Below are positions 18,193 to 27,799 of a stretch of DNA of 64,000 bases, in pieces. Origin of the DNA: Paraburkholderia fungorum (GTDB taxonomy: Bacteria > Pseudomonadota > Gammaproteobacteria > Burkholderiales > Burkholderiaceae); assembly GCF_003610895.1 (NCBI RefSeq), contig NZ_MCAS01000011.1, positions 1-64,000 on the forward strand, read 5' to 3'. The notes beneath the pieces are model-generated. The model was not told the DNA's origin. It saw only the letters and a program-made list of their open reading frames with translations, and did no database searches. How positions within the stretch are numbered: position 1 is the stretch's first letter; each line of letters opens with the position of its first letter. Position numbers and translations under genes: made by a program.

Positions 18193-19185
18193 ATGAACCA
18201 AAATTACTCTTCCACGCCGCTGGATGATTCTGCTGATGAAGAGGCAAGCCGCACGGGGCGGGCGGATGGCGGGGCCGAGCGCGGCGGCGAGCGCGAGGAA
18301 CGCGATCCGTTTCTGACGGCGATGGGCGAGCGTGTGCGGCTGCTGCGCGCTCGCCGCGGCATGACGCGCAAGACGCTGGCCACTGAAACCGGGTTGTCCG
18401 AACGTCATCTGGCGAACCTGGAGTCGGGCGTGGGGAATGCGTCGGTGCTGGTGCTGCGGCAGATCGCGGCAACGCTGAACTGTCCACTGGCCGAGGTAAT
18501 CGGCGACGAAACAACCGCCTCCGCTGAATGGCTGCTGATCCGCGAACTGCTGCAAGGCCGTGACCAGGCCGCGTTGCAGCGCGCTCGCGTGGCGCTGGCC
18601 GAGATGTTCGCGCAGGCACCGCGCGACCCGCATCGCAAGGACCGGATCGCGCTGATCGGCTTGCGCGGGGCCGGCAAGTCGACCTTTGGACGGATGCTGG
18701 CACAGGAGCGCAAGGTGCCGTTCGTCGAACTCACGCGCGTGATCGAGCAACTTGCCGGCTGCCCGCCCTCGGAGATTCATTCCCTCTATGGCGCGAGTGC
18801 ATACCGGCGCTATGAGCACCGGGCGCTCGAGGCGGTGATTCAGGAGCATGAGCGCGCCGTGATTGCGTCGCCGGGCGGTCTGGTGTCGGAGTCCGGCACC
18901 TTTAACGCGCTGCTGTCGCACTGTTTCACGGTATGGCTGCAGGCCACGCCGGAAGAGCATATGCGCCGTGTCGTCGCGCAAGGCGACCTGCGCCCGATGT
19001 CGGGCAACAAGGAAGCGATGGACGACCTCAAGCGCATCCTGGCGGGGCGCGGCGAGCTGTACGGCCGCGCCGACATGACCTTCGATACCAGCGAAAAAAC
19101 CTTGGCCGACGCCTATTTGCAGCTGCGCGACCGGCTCGCCGCAAGGCTCGCGGCCGAATCGCCGGACGACGCACGAGTGAGCTGA
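18193..19185 (+). CDS. boxR: BoxR/BzdR-type regulator: XRE domain fused to shikimate-kinase-like domain
   Basis: Start chosen at MNQNYSSTPL (18193), with AGAGG upstream. The 330-aa protein has a disordered acidic N-terminus, an XRE helix-turn-helix (about residues 44-104, MTRKTLATETGLSERHLANLESG), and a shikimate-kinase-like domain from about 150 with P-loop GLRGAGKST (156-164). In BzdR and BoxR the kinase-like domain binds benzoyl-CoA, releasing repression of the catabolic promoters. It is divergent from boxD and reads toward boxC, with candidate operators on both sides. Confidence 0.93.
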   Translation: MNQNYSSTPLDDSADEEASRTGRADGGAERGGEREERDPFLTAMGERVRLLRARRGMTRKTLATETGLSERHLANLESGVGNASVLVLRQIAATLNCPLAEVIGDETTASAEWLLIRELLQGRDQAALQRARVALAEMFAQAPRDPHRKDRIALIGLRGAGKSTFGRMLAQERKVPFVELTRVIEQLAGCPPSEIHSLYGASAYRRYEHRALEAVIQEHERAVIASPGGLVSESGTFNALLSHCFTVWLQATPEEHMRRVVAQGDLRPMSGNKEAMDDLKRILAGRGELYGRADMTFDTSEKTLADAYLQLRDRLAARLAAESPDDARVS

Positions 19186-19187
19186 CA

Positions 19188-19285
19188 TGCAGTGAGGTGT
19201 CAGGGTTTACTAGCAAACATGCATTAAAGTGCTTTACATGGGAGTGACGATGCACTATTGTTCAAAAAACAAGTTTTGCATCGTC
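19188..19285 (+). promoter_or_regulatory. boxC promoter with TGCA boxes and a 9-bp inverted repeat, candidate BoxR operator
   Basis: TTTACA (19233-19238), a 17-base spacer and TATTGT (19256-19261) form a good sigma-70 promoter. A perfect inverted repeat GACGATGCA / TGCATCGTC (19246-19254 and 19277-19285) brackets the -10 and the expected start. TGCA also occurs at 19188 and 19220, about three helical turns apart. TGCA repeats are the recognition words reported for BzdR-type regulators. Confidence 0.6.
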
Positions 19286-19302
19286 CAGCCAGGAGACGCC
19301 CC

Positions 19303-20979
19303 ATGTCCACAGCAACAGCAGAAACCGCAATCGCGCCGGTCGACTACCGCACCGATCCCTCGCAGTACAAGCATTGGAAGCTGAGTTTCAACGGTCCGGT
19401 CGCGACCCTCGGCATCGATATCGCCGAGGACGGCGGCATTCGTGACGGCTACAAGCTGAAGCTGAATTCATACGACCTCGGGGTCGATATCGAATTGCAC
19501 GACGCGATACAGCGCATCCGCTTCGAGCATCCCGAAGTCAGGACGGTGGTGCTGACGAGCCTGAAGGACCGCGTGTTCTGCTCGGGTGCGAACATCTTCA
19601 TGCTGGGTCTCTCGACGCATGCGTGGAAGGTCAACTTCTGCAAGTTCACCAACGAAACGCGCAACGGTCTGGAAGACTCGTCGCGTCATTCAGGTCTGAA
19701 GTTTCTTGCCGCGGTAAACGGTGCGTGCGCCGGTGGCGGTTATGAACTCGCGCTCGCTTGCGACGAAATCTATCTGGTGGATGACCGCTCGTCGTCGGTA
19801 TCGCTGCCGGAAGTGCCGCTGCTGGGCGTGCTGCCGGGCACCGGCGGCCTCACGCGCGTGACCGATAAACGCAAGGTGCGTCACGATCGTGCGGACATTT
19901 TCTGCACGGTAGTGGAAGGCATCCGCGGCGAGCGGGCAAAAGCATGGCGTCTCGTGGATGAAGTGGTGAAGCCGAATCAGTTCGATCAGACGATTCAGGC
20001 GCGTGCGCTTGAACTCGCCGAACAGAGCGATCGTCCGGCGGACGCGCAAGGTGTGGTGCTCACACGTATTGAACGCACCGATCGCGAAGACGGCCTGACT
20101 TACAAGACGCTCGACGTCACGATCGACCGTGCAAAGCGTATCGCCACCTTCACGGCCAGGGCGCCGCAGGCCGGACAACCGACCGGAATCGACGCGATCG
20201 TCGCCGCCGGCACGAGCTGGTGGCCGTTGCAGTTCGCCCGCGAACTCGACGACGCCATCCTGTCGATGCGCACCAACGAGCTCGAAGTCGGCACCTGGGT
20301 CTTCAAGACCGAAGGCGATGCACGCAACCTGCTCGCCGCCGACGCCACACTCATGCAGCACAGGAACCACTGGTTCGTGCGCGAGACCATCGGTCTCCTG
20401 CGCCGCACGCTGGCGCGCATCGACGTGTCCTCGCGTTCGCTGTTCGCGCTGATCGAACCAGGCTCGTGCTTTGCGGGCACCTTCGCGGAACTCGCGTTTG
20501 CCTGCGACCGCAGCTATATGGCGGCACTGCCAAGCAACGAGGACGAAGAACCGGCGATCACGCTGTCGGAAGTCAACTTCGGTCTCTATCCGATGGTCAC
20601 GCATCAATCGCGTCTTGCTCGCCGCTTCTATGAGGAAGCCGAACCGCTCGATGCGGTGCGTTCGAAGATCGGCCAGGCGATCAAGCCGGTCGAAGCCGAA
20701 CGCCTGGGTCTCGTGACCGCGTCTCCCGACGATATCGATTGGGCCGACGAAATCCGCATCGCGCTCGAAGAACGCGCGGCCATGTCGCCGGATGCCTTGA
20801 CCGGTCTGGAAGCGAATCTGCGCTTCAACGGCCCGGAAACGATGGAGACGCGCATTTTCGGACGTCTCACCGCCTGGCAGAACTGGATCTTCAACCGGCC
20901 GAACGCAGTGGGCGAGAAGGGCGCGCTCAAGGTGTACGGCAAGGGCAGCAAGGCGCAATTCGACGTCTCGCGCGTTTGA
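19303..20979 (+). CDS. boxC: Benzoyl-CoA-dihydrodiol/2,3-epoxybenzoyl-CoA lyase
   Basis: Start at MSTATAETAIAP (19303), with an AGGAGA ribosome-binding site. The 558-aa enzyme is a tandem crotonase-fold protein. It has the first-half oxyanion region FCSGANIFMLGLSTHAWKVNFC and GACAGGGYELALACDEIYLV, and a second half with SLFALIEPGSCFAGTFAELAFACDR. It hydrolytically opens the ring of 2,3-epoxybenzoyl-CoA, giving 3,4-dehydroadipyl-CoA semialdehyde and formate. Length and sequence match the family. It is the first structural gene of the plus-strand boxCBA operon. Confidence 0.96.
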   Translation: MSTATAETAIAPVDYRTDPSQYKHWKLSFNGPVATLGIDIAEDGGIRDGYKLKLNSYDLGVDIELHDAIQRIRFEHPEVRTVVLTSLKDRVFCSGANIFMLGLSTHAWKVNFCKFTNETRNGLEDSSRHSGLKFLAAVNGACAGGGYELALACDEIYLVDDRSSSVSLPEVPLLGVLPGTGGLTRVTDKRKVRHDRADIFCTVVEGIRGERAKAWRLVDEVVKPNQFDQTIQARALELAEQSDRPADAQGVVLTRIERTDREDGLTYKTLDVTIDRAKRIATFTARAPQAGQPTGIDAIVAAGTSWWPLQFARELDDAILSMRTNELEVGTWVFKTEGDARNLLAADATLMQHRNHWFVRETIGLLRRTLARIDVSSRSLFALIEPGSCFAGTFAELAFACDRSYMAALPSNEDEEPAITLSEVNFGLYPMVTHQSRLARRFYEEAEPLDAVRSKIGQAIKPVEAERLGLVTASPDDIDWADEIRIALEERAAMSPDALTGLEANLRFNGPETMETRIFGRLTAWQNWIFNRPNAVGEKGALKVYGKGSKAQFDVSRV

Positions 20980-21077
20980 TGCTTCACGACGCGACGCGAC
21001 GCAACCGATAGCGACGCCGCCTGCCGATACGCGCCTCTCATACTCAAGCACTGCAGTTTCCGACCAAGGAACCGACC

Positions 21078-22505
21078 ATGTCTACGATCAACTACAGCGA
21101 AAAGATTCCGAACAACGTCAATCTCGCCGACGACCGCGCATTGCAGCGTGCACTCGAACAATGGCAGCCGAATTTTCTGTCGTGGTGGGGCGATATGGGC
21201 CCGGAAGGCTCGCATGGCTACGACGTGTATCTGCGCACGGCGGTGAGTGTCGACGCGGGCGGCTGGGCGCATTTCGATCACGTGAAGATGCCGGACTATC
21301 GCTGGGGCATCTTCCTCACACCCGGTGAGCAGGACCGCAAGATTCATTTCGGCGAGCACAAGGGCGAGGCCGCGTGGCAGGACGTGCCGGGCGAACACCG
21401 TGCGAATCTGCGCCGCATCATCGTGACGCAAGGCGACACGGAACCGGCATCGGTCGAGCAGCAACGGCATCTGGGTTTGACCGCGCCGTCGATGTACGAT
21501 CTGCGCAACCTGTTTCAGGTGAACGTGGAAGAGGGCCGCCACCTGTGGGCGATGGTGTACCTGCTGCACCGCTATTTCGGCCGCGACGGCCGTGAGGAAG
21601 CCGAAGCACTGCTCGGCCGCCGTTCGGGTGACGAAGACAATCCACGTATTCTCGGCGCCTTCAACGAGAAGACGCCGGACTGGCTGGCGTTCTACATGTT
21701 CACGTACTTCACCGACCGCGACGGCAAGTTCCAGTTGTCGGCGCTCGCCGAGTCGGGTTTCGATCCGCTTGCGCGCACCACGAAGTTCATGCTGACCGAA
21801 GAAGCGCATCACATGTTCGTCGGCGAATCGGGCGTGTCGCGCGTGATCCAGCGCACCGCGCAGGTGATGAACGAACTGGGCACGGACGACGTCGCGAAGA
21901 TTCGCGCGGCCGGGGTGATCGATTTGCCGACTATCCAGCGTTATCTGAACTTCCATTACTCGGTCACGATCGACCTGTTCGGCGCCGATCATTCATCGAA
22001 TGCCGCGACGTTCTATAGCTCGGGTCTGAAGGGGCGTTATGAAGAAAACAAGCGCGACGACGATCATCAACTGAACGCTCAAAGCTACAAGCTGCTCGAC
22101 GTGCAGGACGGCAAACTGGTCGAGCGTGAAGTGCCGATGCTCAATGCAATGAACGAGGTGCTGCGCGACGACTATATTAAAGATTCGGTGGCGGGCGTCG
22201 GCCGCTGGAACAAGGTGCTCGAGAAGGCCGGCATCGATTTCCGTATGACGGTGCCGCATAAAGCATTCAACCGGCAGATCGGCACGTTTGCGGGGACTCG
22301 CGTGTCGCCGGATGGCCGCGTGGTGAGCGAGACTGAATGGGCTGTCAATGAAGCGAAATGGCTCGCGACGCCGGAAGATCGCGCCTATGTCGCGTCGCTG
22401 ATGGGACCGGTCACCGAGCCCGGCAAGTTTGCGAACTGGATTGCGCCGCCGGCCATGGGTGTGAACCGTCAGCCGGTCGATTTCGAATACGTACGCTTTA
22501 ACTGA
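21078..22505 (+). CDS. boxB: Benzoyl-CoA 2,3-epoxidase, catalytic subunit
   Basis: A 475-aa class I di-iron monooxygenase that inserts oxygen into benzoyl-CoA to give the 2,3-epoxide. The di-iron ligand helices are visible as EEGRHLWAMVYLLHRYFG (about residues 151-168, ExxH) and LTEEAHHMFVG (about 239-249, ExxH). These correspond to the ferritin-like ligands described for Azoarcus BoxB. It takes electrons from BoxA. AAGGA precedes the ATG. It lies about 100 bases after boxC, with no terminator between. Confidence 0.96.
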   Translation: MSTINYSEKIPNNVNLADDRALQRALEQWQPNFLSWWGDMGPEGSHGYDVYLRTAVSVDAGGWAHFDHVKMPDYRWGIFLTPGEQDRKIHFGEHKGEAAWQDVPGEHRANLRRIIVTQGDTEPASVEQQRHLGLTAPSMYDLRNLFQVNVEEGRHLWAMVYLLHRYFGRDGREEAEALLGRRSGDEDNPRILGAFNEKTPDWLAFYMFTYFTDRDGKFQLSALAESGFDPLARTTKFMLTEEAHHMFVGESGVSRVIQRTAQVMNELGTDDVAKIRAAGVIDLPTIQRYLNFHYSVTIDLFGADHSSNAATFYSSGLKGRYEENKRDDDHQLNAQSYKLLDVQDGKLVEREVPMLNAMNEVLRDDYIKDSVAGVGRWNKVLEKAGIDFRMTVPHKAFNRQIGTFAGTRVSPDGRVVSETEWAVNEAKWLATPEDRAYVASLMGPVTEPGKFANWIAPPAMGVNRQPVDFEYVRFN

Positions 22506-22563
22506 GTACGGTGATTAAAAACGTGCGGTGTCGTATTCGCGCGAATCCAGGTTGGAGGAAGTC

Positions 22564-23802
22564 ATGAACGGCCCAGTATCGATCGAAGTTCTCAGGCAGC
22601 ATCTGATCGATCCGGAAATCTGCATTCGCTGCAACACCTGCGAAGAGACTTGCCCGGTCGATGCGATCACGCACGACGAGAACAATTATGTGGTCAAGGC
22701 GGACGTTTGCAACGGTTGCATGGCGTGTGTGCCGCCATGTCCGACCGGCGCGATCGACAACTGGCGCACCGTGCTGAAAGCCGATGCGTATCCCATCGAC
22801 GAGCAGTTCAAATGGGACGTGTTGCCGGAGCAGAACACGATGGCCGTGCCGGCGCCGGAGGAGAGCGAGGCAGGATCGTCGGGCGATGCACCGGTGGCTG
22901 CGAGCGGTATCGAAGTGGACACGGCGCGCGGGTCGGTCGTGCCGCCGTGGTCCGCCGCGAAGCCCTACGTGAATCTCTATACCCACAAGGCGCCGACTAC
23001 CGCAACGGTGGTCGGCAACTACCGGCTGACCGACGGCTCGACCGATAGCGATATCCATCACATCGTGCTCGATTTCGGGTCGATGCCGTTTCCCGTGCTG
23101 GAAGGCCAGTCGATCGGTATCCTGCCGCCGGGCACGAGCGCCGATGGCCGCACGCACCACGCGCGGCAATACTCGATTGCCAGCCCGCGCGACGGCGAAC
23201 GACCTGGCTACAACAACGTTTCTCTCACCGTGAAACGTGTTTCCCAGCAGCACGGCGACGCGCTCGACGGCGTCTGCTCGAACTACCTGTGCGACCTGAA
23301 GAAGGGCGACGTGGTGAGCGTGATCGGGCCGTTCGGCGGCACCTTCCTGATGCCGAATCACCCGAACTCGCATCTGCTGATGATTTGCACGGGCACTGGC
23401 TCCGCGCCGATGCGCGCGATGACCGAATATCGCAGGCGGCGCCGTCTGAAAGGCGCGACGGGCAAGCTGATGCTGTTCTTCGGCGCACGCACGAAAGAAG
23501 AGCTGCCGTACTTCGGGCCGCTAACGAATCTGCCGAAGGATTTCATCGATACGAATCTGGCGTTTTCGCGCACACCGGGCCAACCCAAACGCTACGTGCA
23601 GGATGCGATGCGCGAGCGCGCGGTCGACGTCGCACACATGCTCAAGGACGACAACACGCATATCTACGTGTGCGGATTGAAGGGGATGGAAGACGGCGTG
23701 TTACAGGCGCTCAAGGAAATCGGCGAACAGCATCAACTCGATTGGGACGCGCTGTGGATGAAGCTGAAGCGGGAAGGGCGGCTGCATCTGGAGACGTATT
23801 GA
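22564..23802 (+). CDS. boxA: Benzoyl-CoA 2,3-epoxidase, reductase subunit
   Basis: Start at [10 protein letters not shown] (22564), with GGAGG upstream. The 412-aa iron-sulfur flavoprotein has two N-terminal [4Fe-4S] motifs ([12 protein letters not shown] from Cys20, and [12 protein letters not shown]), a variable linker, then a ferredoxin-NADP reductase module with FAD motif [10 protein letters not shown] and NADPH motif [13 protein letters not shown]. It passes electrons from NADPH to BoxB. It is the last gene of the operon, followed by a terminator. Confidence 0.96.
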   Translation: MNGPVSIEVLRQHLIDPEICIRCNTCEETCPVDAITHDENNYVVKADVCNGCMACVPPCPTGAIDNWRTVLKADAYPIDEQFKWDVLPEQNTMAVPAPEESEAGSSGDAPVAASGIEVDTARGSVVPPWSAAKPYVNLYTHKAPTTATVVGNYRLTDGSTDSDIHHIVLDFGSMPFPVLEGQSIGILPPGTSADGRTHHARQYSIASPRDGERPGYNNVSLTVKRVSQQHGDALDGVCSNYLCDLKKGDVVSVIGPFGGTFLMPNHPNSHLLMICTGTGSAPMRAMTEYRRRRRLKGATGKLMLFFGARTKEELPYFGPLTNLPKDFIDTNLAFSRTPGQPKRYVQDAMRERAVDVAHMLKDDNTHIYVCGLKGMEDGVLQALKEIGEQHQLDWDALWMKLKREGRLHLETY

Positions 23803-23843
23803 GCTGCCACGCATCGAGCGAGACATCAAACAAGAGCGTACAA

Positions 23844-23881
23844 GCCCGGCTGCTTTTCAACGACGCAGCCGGGGTGTTTTA
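23844..23881 (+). terminator. Rho-independent terminator after boxA
   Basis: The stem CCCGGCTGC / GCAGCCGGG (23845-23853 and 23865-23873) is followed by GTGTTTTA. It sits between convergent boxA and the TetR gene, just touching the latter's stop, and may serve both. Confidence 0.7.
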
Positions 23882-24604
23882 TCTGGACGGATCTGCGCCA
23901 TCTTCCGCCTGCGCCGGCGACACCGCTCCACACGCCCGAATCACCAACTGCACGACCTCCTCGGTTGTCGTCTCGAACGCCTTCTGCGTCAACGCGCGTT
24001 TGCCCCTAAGCGCGCGAATCTGCGCGTCGAAATCGGCGTAATGCTGGGTGGTCGCCCAGATCATGTACATCAGCGTTTGCGCATTCACCGGCGCTAGCAG
24101 CCCGCGTGCGATCCAGTTGTCGATGACCTTCACGCGACTGTCCAGCCACGGCTTCACGCGGCCCGTGAGAATGTCCTCCATATGCTCCGCGCCGTGAATG
24201 ATCTCGCTCGCCCACACCTTCGAGCCTAACGGCCGGCGGCGCGACAATTCCATTTTCGCGCGCACGTATCCGCCGATCGCTTCGACCGGATCGTCGCTGC
24301 ATTCGAACGTGTCCGCCGCGCGATGCCAGTCTTCGAACAGGTCTTCCAGCACACGCCGGTACAGCGCGAGTTTCGTTGGGAAGTAGTAATGCAAGTTAGC
24401 TTTCGGTAAGCCTGCGCGTTCCGCGATCATCGCCGTACTGGTGCCGTCGAGTCCTCGTTCCGCGAAAACCGCTTCGGCGCAGGCCAGCAAATGCGCTTCA
24501 TTCGACTCGCGAATGTGCGCCTTGCGCCGCCGCAAAGGTGCGCGCGTTTCGTCCTGTGTCTCGTTGTTTTCCGTGATGTCGGCAGCCACGTTGTCGTCTC
24601 TCAT
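23879..24604 (-). CDS. TetR-family regulator, RutR-like
   Basis: Start placed at MRDDNVAAD (24604), with GAAGG five bases upstream. The frame stays open to 24694, but a -10-like CTAGAAT sequence lies inside that extension. The 241-aa product has a TetR helix-turn-helix (LLACAEAVFAERGLDGTSTAMIAERAGLPKANLHYYFPTKLALY) and the RutR-type C-terminal domain (SKVWASEIIHGAEHMEDIL, MYMIWATTQHYADFDAQIRALRG). RutR senses uracil. The gene is divergent from the reductive pyrimidine-degradation operon, and a RutR-like operator lies between them. Confidence 0.85.
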   Translation of the reverse strand: MRDDNVAADITENNETQDETRAPLRRRKAHIRESNEAHLLACAEAVFAERGLDGTSTAMIAERAGLPKANLHYYFPTKLALYRRVLEDLFEDWHRAADTFECSDDPVEAIGGYVRAKMELSRRRPLGSKVWASEIIHGAEHMEDILTGRVKPWLDSRVKVIDNWIARGLLAPVNAQTLMYMIWATTQHYADFDAQIRALRGKRALTQKAFETTTEEVVQLVIRACGAVSPAQAEDGADPSR

Positions 24605-24750
24605 GTTGGCCTTCATCGGCATGTGTGCCGCGTCGCGCTTCATTCTAGTCGTTTGAGCGCGGATGGACACACGCATTCGATGCTGGCCGATCACGCGTGC
24701 TGCACTGCAATGGCACGCTTCTCGCTATGTTTCCTGCCGTACGAAAGGTG

Positions 24751-24796
24751 TTGATTTGGCGGGCTTAATCGTCTACAACCTGTCCAACTGGACAGG
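24751..24796 (+). promoter_or_regulatory. Pyrimidine operon promoter and RutR-like operator
   Basis: TTGATT (24751-24756), a 17-base spacer and TACAAC (24774-24779) form a plausible sigma-70 promoter. Immediately downstream is a perfect palindrome CCTGTCCA-AC-TGGACAGG (24779-24796). The RutR consensus is TTGACCA-N2-TGGTCAA; the palindrome has the same arm and spacer geometry and the same core (TG.CCA-N2-TGG.CA). Binding there would block transcription. A second dyad TTGCCC-TCT-GGGCAA lies at 24825-24839. Confidence 0.6.
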
Positions 24797-24945
24797 ATTG
24801 AGAGAGCGGGTGATGCCTTAGGGTTTGCCCTCTGGGCAAGAGGCAATCGAAAGCATCGAAGGTGCACCGCCGCCGTGCGGCCACGCCCCAAAACCCGCCG
24901 CCCGTGCACCAGTTTCATGTCGGTTCACCGAAAGGAGCGAGACGA

Positions 24946-26226
24946 ATGAACGCGGTATCTGAAGCGCTGAAGAGCGCAGAGCCCACTACGTCGATCAAGG
25001 TCGACGGCAAGCGGTTGTGGGAGAGCCTGATGACGATGGCGAAGATCGGCGCGACACCCAAAGGCGGCGTCTGCCGGCTGGCGCTGACCGACCTCGACAA
25101 GGAGGGGCGCGACCTGATCGCCAGTTGGGCGAAAGAAGCAGGTTGCACGGTCAGTGTCGATCAGATGGGCAATGTGTTCATGCGCCGTGCCGGACGCAAT
25201 CCCGCGGCATTGCCGGTCATGACCGGCTCGCACGCTGACTCGCAGCCGACCGGTGGCCGCTTCGACGGTATCTATGGCGTACTGGGCGGACTCGAAGTGA
25301 TTCGCAGTCTGAACGATCACGGAATCGAGACCGAACATCCGGTCGAAGTGGTGATCTGGACCAACGAAGAGGGCTCGCGTTTCGCGCCCGCCATGGTCGC
25401 CTCGGGGGTGTTCGCGGGTGTCTTTACGCTGGACTATGGCCTTTCGCGCAAGGACGTGGACGGCAAGACCATTGGCGAGGAGCTCAAACGGATTGGCTAT
25501 GCCGGCGATCTTCCTTGCGGTGGCCGCCCCCTGCATGCCGCGTTCGAACTACATATCGAGCAAGGGCCGATTCTCGAAGCCGAGCATAAAACCATTGGTG
25601 TGGTGACCGATGCGCAAGGTCAGCGCTGGTACGAAATCACGCTGACCGGGCAGGAGGCGCATGCGGGTCCGACGCCGATGCCGCGCCGTCGCGATGCGTT
25701 GCTCGGCGCCGCGCGCGTGGTCGATCTGGTCAACCGCATTGGCCTCGACAACGCACCGTTCGGCTGCGCGACGGTCGGCATGATGCAGGTCTATCCGAAC
25801 TCGCGCAATGTGATTCCGGGCCGCGTGTTCTTCACGGTCGATTTCCGTCATCCGGACGATGCCGTGCTGGCAAAGATGGACGCCGCGCTGCGGCAGGGCG
25901 TGGCGGATATCACGAGCGCGATCGGCCTGGAAACAGAACTCGAGCAGATCTTTTACTACGCGCCGGTCGCGTTCGACGAAGCCTGCGTGAAGTCCGTGCG
26001 CGCCGCGGCCGAACGCTTCGGCTATCCGCATCGCAACATGGTGTCCGGTGCGGGACACGATGCCTGCTATTTGTCGCAAGTCGCGCCGACTTCGATGGTG
26101 TTCGTGCCGTGCGTCGACGGGATCAGTCACAACGAGATCGAAGACGCGACCTTCGAATGGATTGAAGCGGGCGCCAACGTCCTGTTGCACGCGATGCTCG
26201 GACGAGCGTGCGAGCCGGTTTCATAA
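24946..26226 (+). CDS. Zn-dependent amidase, probable beta-ureidopropionase
   Basis: Start at MNAVSEALKS (24946), with AAAGGAG upstream. The 426-aa M20-type metallohydrolase belongs to the hydantoinase/carbamoylase family. It has metal-binding motifs GSHADSQPTGGRFDG and VVIWTNEEGSRFAPAMVAS, FELHIEQGPILE, the dimer-side substrate segment GQEAHAGPTPMPRRRDAL, and SGAGHDACYL near the end. In the reductive pathway it would cleave N-carbamoyl-beta-alanine to beta-alanine, CO2 and ammonia. An L-N-carbamoylase or allantoate amidohydrolase activity cannot be excluded by motif alone; the operon favours the pyrimidine role. Confidence 0.88.
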   Translation: MNAVSEALKSAEPTTSIKVDGKRLWESLMTMAKIGATPKGGVCRLALTDLDKEGRDLIASWAKEAGCTVSVDQMGNVFMRRAGRNPAALPVMTGSHADSQPTGGRFDGIYGVLGGLEVIRSLNDHGIETEHPVEVVIWTNEEGSRFAPAMVASGVFAGVFTLDYGLSRKDVDGKTIGEELKRIGYAGDLPCGGRPLHAAFELHIEQGPILEAEHKTIGVVTDAQGQRWYEITLTGQEAHAGPTPMPRRRDALLGAARVVDLVNRIGLDNAPFGCATVGMMQVYPNSRNVIPGRVFFTVDFRHPDDAVLAKMDAALRQGVADITSAIGLETELEQIFYYAPVAFDEACVKSVRAAAERFGYPHRNMVSGAGHDACYLSQVAPTSMVFVPCVDGISHNEIEDATFEWIEAGANVLLHAMLGRACEPVS

Positions 26227-26356
26227 CGCTTTAGCGGTTGCAGGTTGTCGTCGATTCATCGGCCTCACCGTAGTGCCCATAAAACAAGCCGTCCCGGCTC
26301 CGCGTCAGCGCAGCCGGCGGGATCGGCTACGTCCTCACATCGAAGAAGGAACGTGT

Positions 26357-27706
26357 ATGGCCATCAAGCAAACCGGCGATATTGCGCCCCAGCGCCTATC
26401 GGCCGAGCAACTCTCGTGCGAGTTCTCCGATATCGCGCCGCTGCTCGACGCGAGTGCCGCAGCCGCGGCGGCGAGCCGCTGCCATTACTGTTACGACGCG
26501 CCCTGTGTGAACGCGTGTCCGACTCAGATCGACATTCCCAGTTTCATTCGCAAGATCGGCAACGGCAATCTGAAGGGCGCGGCCGTCGACATTCTGTCGG
26601 CGAATCCGCTAGGCGGTATGTGCGCGCGCGTTTGCCCGACTGAAATTCTGTGCGAGGGGGCCTGCGTGCGCAACCATCAGGATGCGAAACCCGTGGCAAT
26701 CGGCGCGCTGCAACGGCACGCGACCGATTGGGCGATGGCGCGCGGCGAAGCGCTGTTCAAGCGTGCTGCCGAAACAGGACGGCATGTCGCTGTAGTCGGC
26801 GCGGGGCCGGCAGGGCTTGCATGTGCGCATCGGCTCGCATTGGCTGGCCACAACGTGACCGTCTATGACGCTCACGAGAAAGCGGGTGGCCTGAACGAAT
26901 ACGGCATCGCGGCCTATAAAACGGTCGACGATTTTGCCCAACGCGAAGTGGCGTGGCTGTGCTCGATCGGCGGCATCGAGATCAGACACGGCGTGGCGCT
27001 GGGACGCGACGTGGATCTCGACACGCTGAGGAAGCACCATGATGCGGTCTTCCTCGCGATCGGTCTCACGGGCGTGCGTGCCTTGGAGATGGAAGGCGAG
27101 GACCTGGGCGGCGTGTTGAACGCAGTGGATTTCATCGAACAGGTGCGTACCGCGCATGACCTCGGCACGGTGCCGGTGGGCCGCCGGGTCGTCGTGATCG
27201 GCGGCGGCAATACGGCAGTGGACGCAGCCGTGCAAAGCCGCAAACTCGGCGCGACCTCGGTGACGATGGTGTACCGGCGCGGCGTCGAGTCGATGAGCGC
27301 GACATGGGCCGAACGCGATTTCGCGCAAACCAGTGGCGTTACGCTCGTCACGCACGCAAAGCCGGTGCGTTTGATCGGAGAAGGCGGCGTGGTTGCCGGC
27401 GTCGAGTTCGAACGCACGTCAGGCGACGGCAGTCACGAGCGCTTCGTGGTCGAAGCCGACATGGTGCTCAAGGCAATTGGGCAGACCCTCGTGCCCGTCG
27501 GTATTGAACGCGAACTGTTGACACTGGACGGCAGCCGCATTGCCGTCGACGCAAACGGACAGACCTCGCTGCAGGACGTGTGGGCAGGCGGCGATTGCGC
27601 GGCGACGGGTGGCGTCGATCTGACGGTGCAAGCGGTGCAGGACGGCAAGATCGCCGCCGCGGCGATTGACGCCCGGTTTGCCCGTACCGCCGTCAAAGCC
27701 GCATGA
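26357..27706 (+). CDS. preT: NAD-dependent dihydropyrimidine dehydrogenase subunit PreT
   Basis: Start at MAIKQTGDIAP (26357), with AAGGA upstream. The 449-aa flavoprotein has N-terminal Cys clusters for [4Fe-4S] centres (CHYCYDAPCVNACPT and CARVCPTEILCEGAC), FAD-binding [16 protein letters not shown] and NADH-binding VVIGGGNTAVDAA. It supplies electrons from NADH to PreA for reduction of uracil and thymine to the dihydro forms. It is equivalent to the N-terminal part of the mammalian enzyme. It is followed by preA after about 90 bases. Confidence 0.93.
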   Translation: MAIKQTGDIAPQRLSAEQLSCEFSDIAPLLDASAAAAAASRCHYCYDAPCVNACPTQIDIPSFIRKIGNGNLKGAAVDILSANPLGGMCARVCPTEILCEGACVRNHQDAKPVAIGALQRHATDWAMARGEALFKRAAETGRHVAVVGAGPAGLACAHRLALAGHNVTVYDAHEKAGGLNEYGIAAYKTVDDFAQREVAWLCSIGGIEIRHGVALGRDVDLDTLRKHHDAVFLAIGLTGVRALEMEGEDLGGVLNAVDFIEQVRTAHDLGTVPVGRRVVVIGGGNTAVDAAVQSRKLGATSVTMVYRRGVESMSATWAERDFAQTSGVTLVTHAKPVRLIGEGGVVAGVEFERTSGDGSHERFVVEADMVLKAIGQTLVPVGIERELLTLDGSRIAVDANGQTSLQDVWAGGDCAATGGVDLTVQAVQDGKIAAAAIDARFARTAVKAA

Positions 27707-27799
27707 GTGGTTGAAATCGCTCGAGTCGCCGAGGTCACTGAAGTCACTGATCTCACTTGAGCCACCAGACAAAAAACAGCAGTCCCCAAGGAGCCGAAC

